Assembly: GCA_048772705.1 (NCBI GenBank)
Contig: JBLWGC010000218.1
Coordinates: 1 to 36,241, forward strand
Length of the DNA stretch: 36,241 nt
Origin: Leidyana gryllorum EB-2025a
Lineage: Eukaryota > Apicomplexa
Direction: 5' to 3'
Below are positions 29,673 through 36,221 of this stretch, piece by piece. Numbering within the stretch: the first letter of the stretch is position 1; every line of letters starts with the position of its first letter. A program made the position numbers and the translations under genes. The notes below the pieces were generated by a model. That model ran no database searches. It was given only the letters and a program-made list of their open reading frames with translations, and was not told the DNA's origin.

Positions 29673-29758
29673 CGAGTCACAACAGTTGCACTGACGAATG
29701 AGGCGCCAGACAACTGTGAGTCGGTCTCAGATTGGAAGTCCACCTGGGTTTGGCGGGT

Positions 29759-29815
29759 GGGCGGCTATCTCAAGTGGTAGAGCGGTGACTTGGCAGGCAA
29801 GAGGTCAGTTTAGAC
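29759..29815 (+). pseudogene. tRNA-Ala-like relic
   Basis: GGGCGGCTATCTCAAGTGG, then loop TTGGCAG. T arm absent. Confidence 0.52.
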
Positions 29816-29890
29816 ACCTATCAATGCCGCAGGACAGGCTGAACATGGGGGCATTTGGTCACTCCTCGCGGCATGTCGAATTCGACAGTT

Positions 29891-29972
29891 GGCAACTTGC
29901 CCGAGTGGTTAAGGGGGTAGACTTGAAATCTACTGGGCCTGGCCCGCGCTGGTTCAAATCCAGCAGTTGTCG
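29891..29972 (+). tRNA. trnS-UGA: tRNA-Ser(UGA), mosaic
   Basis: Loop CTTGAAA (as in 22734), but variable arm CCCGCGC and downstream spacer as in 11875. All stems pair. Confidence 0.9.
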
Positions 29973-30054
29973 TGCGATCTGATTGGAGGGGCAGACAACA
30001 ACTCACTCCTGAAACCCCAGAATTGTGCCTCAATCAACCATCTGCCATCTTCTC

Positions 30055-30125
30055 TGCATCTGCCGGGAATCGAACCTGGGTCGTCTCGGTGGCAACGAAA
30101 CATTCTACCACTAGACCACAGATGC
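30055..30125 (-). tRNA. trnG-GCC: tRNA-Gly(GCC)
   Basis: Duplicate of 12039. Loop TTGCCAC, same CCAGG/CCCGG T-stem flaw. Confidence 0.87.
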
Positions 30126-30220
30126 ATGACTCGTTGTTGTTCAAGCTCGTGCACAATAACGGCCGTTTTGCTTCAAATGAGAAGACAGAATCGAGTTGAG
30201 CGAGTATGACGGGCAGTTCT

Positions 30221-30292
30221 GGGTACGTAGCTCAGTGGTAGAGCAGCTGACTGCAGATCAGCAAGTCCGTGGTTCAACTCCGCGCGTGCCCT
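30221..30292 (+). tRNA. trnC-GCA: tRNA-Cys(GCA)
   Basis: Duplicate of 12205, unchanged. Confidence 0.92.
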
Positions 30293-30373
30293 GAAGATGG
30301 TTTGGAACGATCGGAGATGTTGGACCTCCATTCCTGACCACAAGGCAATTAGTTTGGAACGGGAGATGGTTTC

Positions 30374-30445
30374 GGGCCTATGGCGCAACGGTAGCGCGTC
30401 TGACTCCAGATCAGAAGGTTGGGTGTTCGAATCACTCTGGGCTCA
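30374..30445 (+). tRNA. trnW-CCA: tRNA-Trp(CCA)
   Basis: Duplicate of 12358, unchanged. Confidence 0.92.
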
Positions 30446-30625
30446 ATCAGACTTTATGTTCTTCTCGTATGGGGCGCAACCAAGAATGGGATTCGGACGC
30501 ACGCCCAGTCGGCGCTGCGCCGTCACATACGTCCCTGCGAGTGCTACAGCTGTCCGCCCGTGTCTAATTGGCACTGGAGTTCAACGCCGTAGAATTCTAG
30601 TGAGTCAGCCATGTGCTATGTCCTC

Positions 30626-30696
30626 TGCATCTGCCGGGAATCGAAAACGGGTCGTCTCGATGGCAACGAGACATTCTACCAATAGACCACAGATGC
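30626..30696 (-). pseudogene. tRNA-Gly(GCC), T stem damaged
   Basis: Duplicate of 12610 with the same CCGTT/CCCGG flaw. Confidence 0.72.
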
Positions 30697-30763
30697 AGAT
30701 CACGATCTTGCTGCATCTTGTAGGTGGTGACAACCGTTGTTAGAGAGCCTATCGATGCATCAA

Positions 30764-30835
30764 AGCCTTCTGTCGGAATCGAGCCGCCGACTTCTCGCTC
30801 ACGAAGCAAACGCTCTGCCCCTCACTTAAAACGGC
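30764..30835 (-). pseudogene. tRNA-Thr(CGU), degenerate
   Basis: Duplicate of 12748. Acceptor has drifted further (GCCGTTT). Confidence 0.65.
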
Positions 30836-30912
30836 GATCCAAGCAGGAAATTACGCATCTATTCTCATTGAGGGAGCTTACTGAAGGACTGTGATCGGAT
30901 AGTCCGAGGACT

Positions 30913-30966
30913 TCCACTGCCGGGACTTGAACCCGGACCGTGCGAGGAGAGCCGCATATCCTAGCC
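30913..30966 (-). pseudogene. tRNA-Glu(CUC) relic
   Basis: Duplicate of 12897, ending at the same point in the D arm. Confidence 0.6.
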
Positions 30967-31004
30967 GGTCGCAGCCATACCCTCAGGTGATCGAGACAGC
31001 GCCT

Positions 31005-31034
31005 GCCTTATTAGCTGAGGGGCCGAACGCTCGA
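31005..31034 (+). pseudogene. tRNA-Thr 5' fragment
   Basis: Duplicate of 12989 with one change in the A-box trace (AGCTGAGG). Confidence 0.45.
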
Positions 31035-31071
31035 CGGGCGCGAATAGTGACACCAGATGTCACAATCTCTC

Positions 31072-31144
31072 TGCCTCGGCCGTGGATCGAACACGGGACT
31101 TCCAGATCTTCAGTCTGGCGCTCTCCCAACTGAGCTACCGAGGC
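31072..31144 (-). tRNA. trnF-GAA: tRNA-Phe(GAA)
   Basis: Duplicate of 13056, unchanged. Confidence 0.93.
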
Positions 31145-31232
31145 ACTAAAAAGTCTTGAAACGCGGTGAAAATAAGCACTCGCCGCAGCCGCATCTGGGG
31201 CCACTCCTCGCGGCATCCCGAGTTCGACAGTT

Positions 31233-31298
31233 GCCAACTTGCCCGAGTGGGAGGGGTGGTGGATTTGAATTCTATTGGGCCTGGTCCGCGCGGGTGCA
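31233..31298 (+). pseudogene. tRNA-Ser(UGA) relic
   Basis: Duplicate of 13217. Confidence 0.55.
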
Positions 31299-31359
31299 TG
31301 CTTTGGGCGAGAGCCGTACCATCCTGAAAAGCAGTGGGATGTCAGGTCAACACCAAAAT

Positions 31360-31430
31360 TAGCTTTTCTGGGAATCGGATCCATTTCTCTTTCCATTCTG
31401 ACAGGGATACCACCGCTAGACCAAATAGCC
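31360..31430 (-). pseudogene. tRNA-Pro relic
   Basis: Duplicate of 13344. Confidence 0.5.
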
Positions 31431-31518
31431 GAATACTTGGATGCATGCAATGGGATATACAGATAGAGATTCGAATCTACCGTAGCTTTTAGAGCCTATT
31501 CTCGAGGATGATCACCGT

Positions 31519-31602
31519 TGCACAGAATGGCATTCGAACCCATGCAGACTTGCGCCTACCAGAACTTGAGTCTGGCCCCTTAGACCACTCGGGCATCTGT
31601 GC
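31519..31602 (-). tRNA. trnL-CAA: tRNA-Leu(CAA)
   Basis: Duplicate of 13503, including its single T-stem mismatch. Confidence 0.87.
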
Positions 31603-31697
31603 GTTACTTTCTTTCTGAGTTCCTGAGTGTTAATGGCTTCCGTTGCGACGTCGATGTCGTTCTGGGTGCAGTGTACCGCCCCGGAGTACTCTTACGC

Positions 31698-31776
31698 CCC
31701 GAGTTGCTTAGATGGCAACGCACGTGATTGTAGTGGTGGCATCAAATATTCGACGACCAAATTCCGTCCCGCCGGG
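31698..31776 (+). pseudogene. tRNA-Tyr relic with intron
   Basis: Duplicate of 13682. Confidence 0.58.
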
Positions 31777-31876
31777 AGTTGAGGAGTGGACTCCTTACAA
31801 CGTAGTTCGTCTGACACTGCTGTTCCATTCCATCCTGATCGATGCTTCGCTACCTGTACAGCCTCGCTCAAAGATT

Positions 31877-31948
31877 GTCCGAGTCGTCTAGTGGTTAGGA
31901 CAGCACGTTGTGGCCGTGCAAACCCAGGCTCGATTCCTGGCTTGGACA
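31877..31948 (+). tRNA. trnH-GUG: tRNA-His(GUG)
   Basis: Duplicate of 13861, but 3' acceptor CTTGGAC leaves a G-U in the stem. Confidence 0.9.
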
Positions 31949-32023
31949 AGCAGTCCAAAGTGCATTGCTCTTCGCCCCGGTTGAAAACATTGTTGCAGCC
32001 ATGGTCAAGTCTGTACGATCGGC

Positions 32024-32082
32024 TGCACCTGCCGGGGCTGTGAGCATGGGAAGCTCGCATCCTACTCTTGGACCACAAGTGC
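32024..32082 (-). pseudogene. tRNA-Gly(CCC) relic without T arm
   Basis: Duplicate of 14008 with small differences at the deletion scar. Confidence 0.62.
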
Positions 32083-32142
32083 ACTCGAGAGAGAGCTTCA
32101 GCACCCCGAGACTCGGCGGCAGTCTGCGTTGAGCTAGTGGGT

Positions 32143-32218
32143 GCCTCAGGTACTGGCAGGTTCCAGTCTGCGACTTTGTGGCTAAGAGACTTACCCTCTG
32201 GTGGCTGAGCTACGAGGC
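32143..32218 (-). pseudogene. Asn-derived relic with GCCTC/GAGGC ends
   Basis: Duplicate of 14127. Confidence 0.5.
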
Positions 32219-32280
32219 TCGGCTAAGATGAGTGGAGCTTGAGAGACTTAAGCTTTGCAGGTGCCCAGTCGATGCAGTCA

Positions 32281-32352
32281 AGCCTTCTGCCGGAATCGAA
32301 CCGCCGACCTTTCGCTTACTAAGCACATGCTCTGCCCCTAAGCTAAGAAGGC
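32281..32352 (-). tRNA. trnT-AGU: tRNA-Thr(AGU), junction gene
   Basis: The 3' part matches 14265. The 5' part and downstream spacer (GCAATGTTAAC) match the 749-819 locus. Loop TTAGTAA. Anticodon stem and T stem carry changes (GTGCT, CGGCGG). Confidence 0.75.
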
Positions 32353-32438
32353 AATGTTAACGGAAGTTACTGAAGCACAATGACTTCCGCTGCTCTACCC
32401 AACGGCACATAGGGTGTAATTAAGTTTATAGCTTCGTT

Positions 32439-32510
32439 GCTGCCTAGCTGAGTCCGTAGAGCGCAAGACTTTTAATCTTGCAGTCGCGGGTTCGAGCCCC
32501 GCGGGCGGTG
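32439..32510 (+). pseudogene. tRNA-Lys(UUU), acceptor damaged
   Basis: Loop CTTTTAA and T arm intact. The 5' acceptor has lost a base (GCTGCC) and the D arm reads GCTGAGTCCG. Confidence 0.75.
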
Positions 32511-32571
32511 CAAATCAATGTCTCTGGGAGTAGGAGTGGAACCGTTGCCTACAAAGCACACTCTGCTGGAT

Positions 32572-32644
32572 TTCCACTGCCGGGACTTGAACCCGGATCG
32601 TGCGGGTGAGAGCCGCATATCCTAGCCACTTAGACTACAGTGGA
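32572..32644 (-). tRNA. trnE-CUC: tRNA-Glu(CUC)
   Basis: Same as 1081, at offset 31,491. Confidence 0.92.
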
Positions 32645-32725
32645 CAACTTCCTCAGCTGCAGCTTTGGACGAAAGCCGTGCCATCTTGAGATGAGATGGA
32701 GCGTCGGGTCAACCGACAAGCAACG

Positions 32726-32797
32726 GGGCTGTTCTGGGAATCGAACCCAGGACTTCTTCCACCCGAAGGAAGAATCATACCACTAGACCAAACAGCC
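32726..32797 (-). tRNA. trnP-CGG: tRNA-Pro(CGG)
   Basis: GGCTGTT/AACAGCC, loop TTCGGGT, CTGGG/CCCAG. Intact, unlike its partner at 1235. Confidence 0.92.
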
Positions 32798-32930
32798 GCC
32801 TGTCGGTCGTGCAACCTGCTGAGTACAGTTGAGATAGTGGTCATACTATGTCGAGAACCAACAAATGCGATGGGGTCTGCACAACAAAATGGAAAGACTT
32901 TTGGAGTTGGAGGCCGGCGTATTTAGAGCG

Positions 32931-33001
32931 GCCGAGATAGTCTAGTGGTTAGTATTTCCGCCTATCACGCGCAACACCAGGTTCGATTCCCGGTCTCGGA
33001 G
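32931..33001 (+). pseudogene. tRNA-Asp body with AUC anticodon
   Basis: GCCGAGA start as in 1440. Loop CTATCAC, anticodon stem TCCGC/GCGCA broken, one base lost in the variable region. Confidence 0.7.
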
Positions 33002-33084
33002 CACACCTGGTTGCGGCGCGACCTCAAAACTAGTCTTCACTTCGTGAAACCTCGCCACTTCTCTTGGTCTGCGGGACCTTCGCT

Positions 33085-33157
33085 GCCGCCATGGTCTAGT
33101 GGTCACGACGTCTGCTTAACACGCAGAAGGTCCCGAGTTCGATCCTCGGTGGCTGTA
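33085..33157 (+). tRNA. trnV-AAC: tRNA-Val(AAC)
   Basis: Loop TTAACAC. One acceptor mismatch (GCCGCCA/TGGCTGT). Opens the module duplicated from 17631. Confidence 0.86.
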
Positions 33158-33211
33158 AACTCGCGTTTGTCAGGTGAGCACCACGAAATCTAAAGCGGAA
33201 GAACGAAGTGT

Positions 33212-33283
33212 CTCCGAGACCGGGAATCGAACCCGGGTCGTCCGAGTGATAGGCGGAAATACTAAGCACTATACTATGTCAGA
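33212..33283 (-). pseudogene. tRNA-Asp body with AUC anticodon
   Basis: Loop CTATCAC. Acceptor TCTGACA/TCTCGGA and anticodon stem TCCGC/TCGGA are damaged. Confidence 0.7.
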
Positions 33284-33371
33284 CGCTCGTGGATACCCCG
33301 GCCTTCAACCCCAAAAGTCCTTGAGACTTCACGGACAGAAAGCGTGTAAAGTGGCGAGCCAAGAGCACTTC

Positions 33372-33436
33372 GGCAAGATGGCCGAGTGATCTAGGGCGAG
33401 TGCGAAAGGGCGTGGGTTCGAATCCCACTCTTGTCA
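33372..33436 (+). pseudogene. tRNA-Leu relic, anticodon arm deleted
   Basis: GGCAAGA/TCTTGTC and T arm kept. GATCTAGGGCGAGTGCGAAAGG shows the anticodon arm is gone. Confidence 0.66.
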
Positions 33437-33503
33437 ACCGTTGTATTGTATTGAGTCGTCCCCTCTCTTCACCTATAGACAGGTCGTTCGAGCTACATAC
33501 GGC

Positions 33504-33574
33504 TGCACCTGCCGGGACTCGAACCCGGGTTACGACCTTGGAAGGGTCGCATCTTACCCTTAGACCACAAGTGC
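33504..33574 (-). tRNA. trnG-UCC: tRNA-Gly(UCC)
   Basis: GCACTTG/CAGGTGC, CGACC/GGTCG, loop CTTCCAA, CCGGG/CCCGG. Full-length D loop. Confidence 0.91.
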
Positions 33575-33595
33575 AATTGCGAAAGATCTGCAGCA

Positions 33596-33627
33596 CCCCG
33601 AGAGACTCGGGCCCCGAGAGACTCGGG
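33596..33627. repeat. 16-bp tandem duplication
   Basis: CCCCGAGAGACTCGGG occurs twice in succession. Each unit is itself near-palindromic. Confidence 0.75.
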
Positions 33628-33644
33628 AAATTCTTTTCTCACGG

Positions 33645-33722
33645 CCCGGGGTGCTTAGATGGCAACCCATCTGATGGTAGTGGTGGCATCAGCTATTCGA
33701 CGAGGAAATTCCGTGCGCCGGG
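33645..33722 (+). pseudogene. tRNA-Tyr relic with intron
   Basis: TGATGGTAGTGGTGGCATCA keeps GUA and the insert. T arm eroded (GAGGAAATTCCGTG). Confidence 0.58.
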
Positions 33723-33800
33723 AGTTGAGGAGTGGACTTCTTACAACGCATTCCATCCTGGTCGATGCTTCGCTACCTCTACAGCCTCGCTCAAAGATTT

Positions 33801-33872
33801 GTCCGAGTCGTCTAGTGGTTAGGACAGCACGTTGTGGCCGTGCAAACCCAGGCTCGATTCCTGGCTCGGACA
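33801..33872 (+). tRNA. trnH-GUG: tRNA-His(GUG)
   Basis: GTCCGAG/CTCGGAC, GCACG/CGTGC, loop TTGTGGC, CCAGG/CCTGG. Clean. Confidence 0.93.
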
Positions 33873-33961
33873 ACCAATCTAAAGTGCATTGCAAACCCCC
33901 TCCAAACCTCTCAGATCCTTATCGAGACTGAGAGACCAGAATAGCTTAAGTGCGTGAGGAA

Positions 33962-34033
33962 AGCCTTCTGCCGGAATCGAACCGGCGACTTCTCGCTTAC
34001 GAAGCGAACGCTCTGCCCCTAAGCTAAAAAGGC
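33962..34033 (-). tRNA. trnT-CGU: tRNA-Thr(CGU)
   Basis: Loop TTCGTAA. Acceptor GCCTTTT/AGAAGGC has a single G-U. Partner of 9036. Confidence 0.88.
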
Positions 34034-34162
34034 AACTTATCTGGAGAATCATGTGTCAGTTGTATCGACAAAAGTTAGCCGGGTGCTACGTGCGCGGCGG
34101 CAGTCCCGCCCACCGTGCGGGCATGCTGGGAAGAAGTCGCAAGTTATTCTGACTACAACGGC

Positions 34163-34242
34163 TGACAAGAGTTGGATTCCAACCCACGCCCTTTCGGACT
34201 GCGGCCTGAACACAGCGCCTTGGACCACTCGGCCATCTTGCC
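34163..34242 (-). tRNA. trnL-CAG: tRNA-Leu(CAG), T stem flawed
   Basis: Loop TTCAGGC. T arm GTGGG-TTGGAAT-CCAAC has loop and stem changes. Confidence 0.78.
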
Positions 34243-34243
34243 G

Positions 34244-34293
34244 AAATGTTGTTGGCTCGCCGCTCCACAAATGTTGTTGGCTCGCCGCTCCAC
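34244..34293. repeat. 25-bp tandem duplication
   Basis: A 25-bp unit starting AAATGTTGTTGG occurs twice downstream of the Leu 5' end. The 9319 spacer has one unit, which explains a 25-bp shift in offset. Confidence 0.9.
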
Positions 34294-34361
34294 GCGTTTT
34301 CTATCCGTGGAATCTCAAAATGGAAGAACTTCTGGGGTTGGGGGCTAGCGTATCCAGAGCG

Positions 34362-34431
34362 TCCGAGATAGTATAGCGGTTAGTATTCCGCCTATCACGC
34401 GGAAAACCAAGATCGATTTCCGGTCTCGGAG
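34362..34431 (+). pseudogene. tRNA-Asp body with AUC anticodon
   Basis: Acceptor TCCGAGA/TCTCGGA fine, loop CTATCAC. Two bases are missing overall and T arm reads AAGATCGATTTCC. Confidence 0.68.
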
Positions 34432-34486
34432 CACAGTTGGGTGCGCTTAGGATTGTTTCTTTCGGATCTCGCTGAAAGTTGCGAGC

Positions 34487-34558
34487 TACAGCCACCGAGG
34501 CTTGGATCGGGACCTTCTGCGTGTGAAGCAGACGTCGTGACCACTAGACCATGGCTGC
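34487..34558 (-). tRNA. trnV-CAC: tRNA-Val(CAC), T arm altered
   Basis: Loop TTCACAC, acceptor GCAGCCA/TGGCTGT. T arm CCCGATCCAAGCCTCGG lacks a normal TTC loop. Confidence 0.72.
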
Positions 34559-34676
34559 ACGGAGCCTGCGGACTGGGAAAAAAAGCGTGTGTCTCTGGAA
34601 ACACGTATCCTGATGATCTAGTTGAGGGAGAGCTAGTGTGGATGGCTTTACCAACTCTTTTGGGAAGGACTGAATG

Positions 34677-34748
34677 GGTTGCGTGGTGTAGTGGTTAGCA
34701 CTGGAGACTCTGAATCTCCCGACCCGGGTTCGATTCCCGGCGCGACCT
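34677..34748 (+). tRNA. trnQ-CUG: tRNA-Gln(CUG)
   Basis: Loop CTCTGAA, T stem CCGGG/CCCGG-type variant. Acceptor GGTTGCG/CGCGACC. Confidence 0.91.
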
Positions 34749-34811
34749 CGAAACTAGTGCTCACTATTTTGTGAAACCTCGCCAATTCTCTTGGTCTGCG
34801 CGACCTTCCGT

Positions 34812-34884
34812 GCGGTTATCCTCTAGTGGTCACGACGTCTGCTTCACACGCAGCAGCTCCTGACTTCAATCCTCGGTGGCTGTG
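34812..34884 (+). pseudogene. tRNA-Val(CAC), degenerate
   Basis: Loop TTCACAC. Acceptor GCGGTTA/TGGCTGT, anticodon stem TCTGC/GCAGC and T loop TTCAATC are damaged. Source type of the 27283 relic. Confidence 0.68.
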
Positions 34885-34941
34885 GCTCGCAACTGGGCGA
34901 GAACCAGGGGAGACAATCTTAAGCGAAACCATCTAAGTGTG

Positions 34942-35013
34942 CTCCGAGACCGGGAATCGAACCCGGGTCTTTCGCGTGACAGGCGGAAATACTGACAACT
35001 ATGCTATCTCGAA
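34942..35013 (-). tRNA. trnD-GUC: tRNA-Asp(GUC), minor damage
   Basis: Loop CTGTCAC, CCGGG/CCCGG. Acceptor TTCGAGA/TCTCGGA keeps a wobble. D arm AGCATAGTTG. Confidence 0.82.
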
Positions 35014-35109
35014 CGCTTTGGACATACCGGTCTCCTATCCCAAAAGTCCTTCCATTTTGAGATTCCACAAGGACAGGAAACGCGTGGAACGGCGAGCCAA
35101 CAAAAATCC

Positions 35110-35189
35110 GGCGAGATGGCCTACTGGTCTGAGGCGCTGTGATCAGGTCCCAGTCCGAAAGGGCGTGGGTTCGGATCCCACTCTTGTCA
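35110..35189 (+). pseudogene. tRNA-Leu(CAG), degenerate
   Basis: Loop ATCAGGT has A at position 32. Acceptor GGCGAGA/TCTTGTC and T loop TTCGGAT are altered. Confidence 0.7.
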
Positions 35190-35291
35190 GCCGTTGTAGT
35201 CAGGACAACCTGCGACTTCATCCCAGCATGCCCCGCACGATGCACGTTGACTTTTGTCGATACAACTGACACATGATTCTCCAGCTAAGTT

Positions 35292-35363
35292 GCCTTCTTA
35301 GCTTAGGGGCAGAGCATTCGCTTAGTAAGCGATGGGTCGCCGGTTCGATTTCGGCAGAAGGCT
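35292..35363 (+). tRNA. trnT-AGU: tRNA-Thr(AGU)
   Basis: GCCTTCT/AGAAGGC, loop TTAGTAA. Small changes in anticodon stem (GCGAT) and T stem (TCGGC). Confidence 0.84.
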
Positions 35364-35399
35364 TTGCTCACGACCCAATCAATTCTATATGCGCACACT

Positions 35400-35471
35400 C
35401 AGCAGTGCGTCGTTTCGATCGACGAACCTTTGGGTTCTGAGCCCAACACTCTTCCACAGAGCTACATTGCT
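35400..35471 (-). pseudogene. initiator tRNA-Met body, anticodon CAG
   Basis: Initiator T arm CGTCG-ATCGAAA-CGACG is kept. Loop CTCAGAA reads CAG instead of CAU. Acceptor AGCAATG/CACTGCT has one clash. Confidence 0.72.
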
Positions 35472-35607
35472 CAGTCTGCAACATGGAAGAGGGAGCCGAA
35501 ATGCGATTCTTGAGATGTTAATGCCCTTCAGTGCCGAAGTGGGCTAACGAGGTGGCTGTGTTGGCTGTGAGGGCAACTTGTCCCGTCGGGTCAACCGACG
35601 ACCAAGA

Positions 35608-35679
35608 GGGCTGTTCTGGGAATCGAACCCAGGACTCCTTCCACCCTAAGGAAGGATCATACCACTAGACCAAACAGCC
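35608..35679 (-). tRNA. trnP-AGG: tRNA-Pro(AGG)
   Basis: GGCTGTT/AACAGCC, loop TTAGGGT, CTGGG/CCCAG. Cleanest AGG copy. Confidence 0.92.
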
Positions 35680-35814
35680 GGCTGGTCGGTCGTGCAACCC
35701 GCTGAGGACAGTTGAGATAGTGGTCATACTATGTTGAGAGCCAACAAATGCGATGGGGTCTGCACAACAAAATGGAAAGACTTTTTTGAGTTGGAGGCCG
35801 GCGTATTCAGAGCG

Positions 35815-35886
35815 GCCGAGATAGTCTAGTGGTTAGTATTTCCGCCTGACACGCGGAAGACCCGGGTTCGATTTCCGGTCTCGGAG
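35815..35886 (+). tRNA. tRNA-Asp body with GAC anticodon, near intact
   Basis: TCCGC/GCGGA stem sound, loop CTGACAC (GAC, a Val anticodon). Acceptor GCCGAGA/TCTCGGA with one clash, T stem CCGGG/TCCGG with a wobble. Could be expressed; charging identity unknown. Confidence 0.75.
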
Positions 35887-35938
35887 ATAGATCGTCTTCC
35901 TCTCTAGATTTCGTGATGCTCACCTGAACGATGCGTGT

Positions 35939-36008
35939 TACAGCCACCGAGGATGGAACTCGGGACCTTCTGCGTGTTAAACAGACGTCGTGACCACTAG
36001 ATGGCTGC
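35939..36008 (-). pseudogene. tRNA-Val(AAC), 3-nt D-arm deletion
   Basis: Shares the shortened acceptor/D junction of 22367. Anticodon stem TCTGT/GCAGA weakened. Confidence 0.7.
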
Positions 36009-36150
36009 ACGGAGCTTCCGGACTGCGAAAGGAGCGTGTGTCTCTGGAACCACGTATCCGATGAGCCTGGTTTTTATGTATCGGCTTAAGTTGGACGGCC
36101 TGGACTAGTTTTAAGACCCTTCGCTTTGTATTCAGGAATGGAGATGTCAC

Positions 36151-36221
36151 GCATCTGTGGTCTAGTGGTAGAATGTGTCGTTGCCACCGAGACGACCCAG
36201 GTTCGATTCCCGGCAGATGCA
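36151..36221 (+). tRNA. trnG-GCC: tRNA-Gly(GCC)
   Basis: GCATCTG/CAGATGC, loop TTGCCAC. Stem GTGTCG/CGAGAC has one mismatch and T stem CCAGG/CCCGG one. Confidence 0.85.

Larger units (their letters stand above)
28012..29890. repeat. inverted repeat, right arm
   Basis: Partner of 22820-24749. About 3.26 kb separate the arms. Homology resumes beyond 29890 only in the direct-repeat partner at 11875 onward. Confidence 0.85.
29837..32306. repeat. 2.47-kb direct repeat, right copy
   Basis: Partner of 11821-14290. Upstream of about 29930 the sequence follows the inverted-repeat arm more closely. Past about 32306 it follows the 813-1511 module. Confidence 0.9.
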
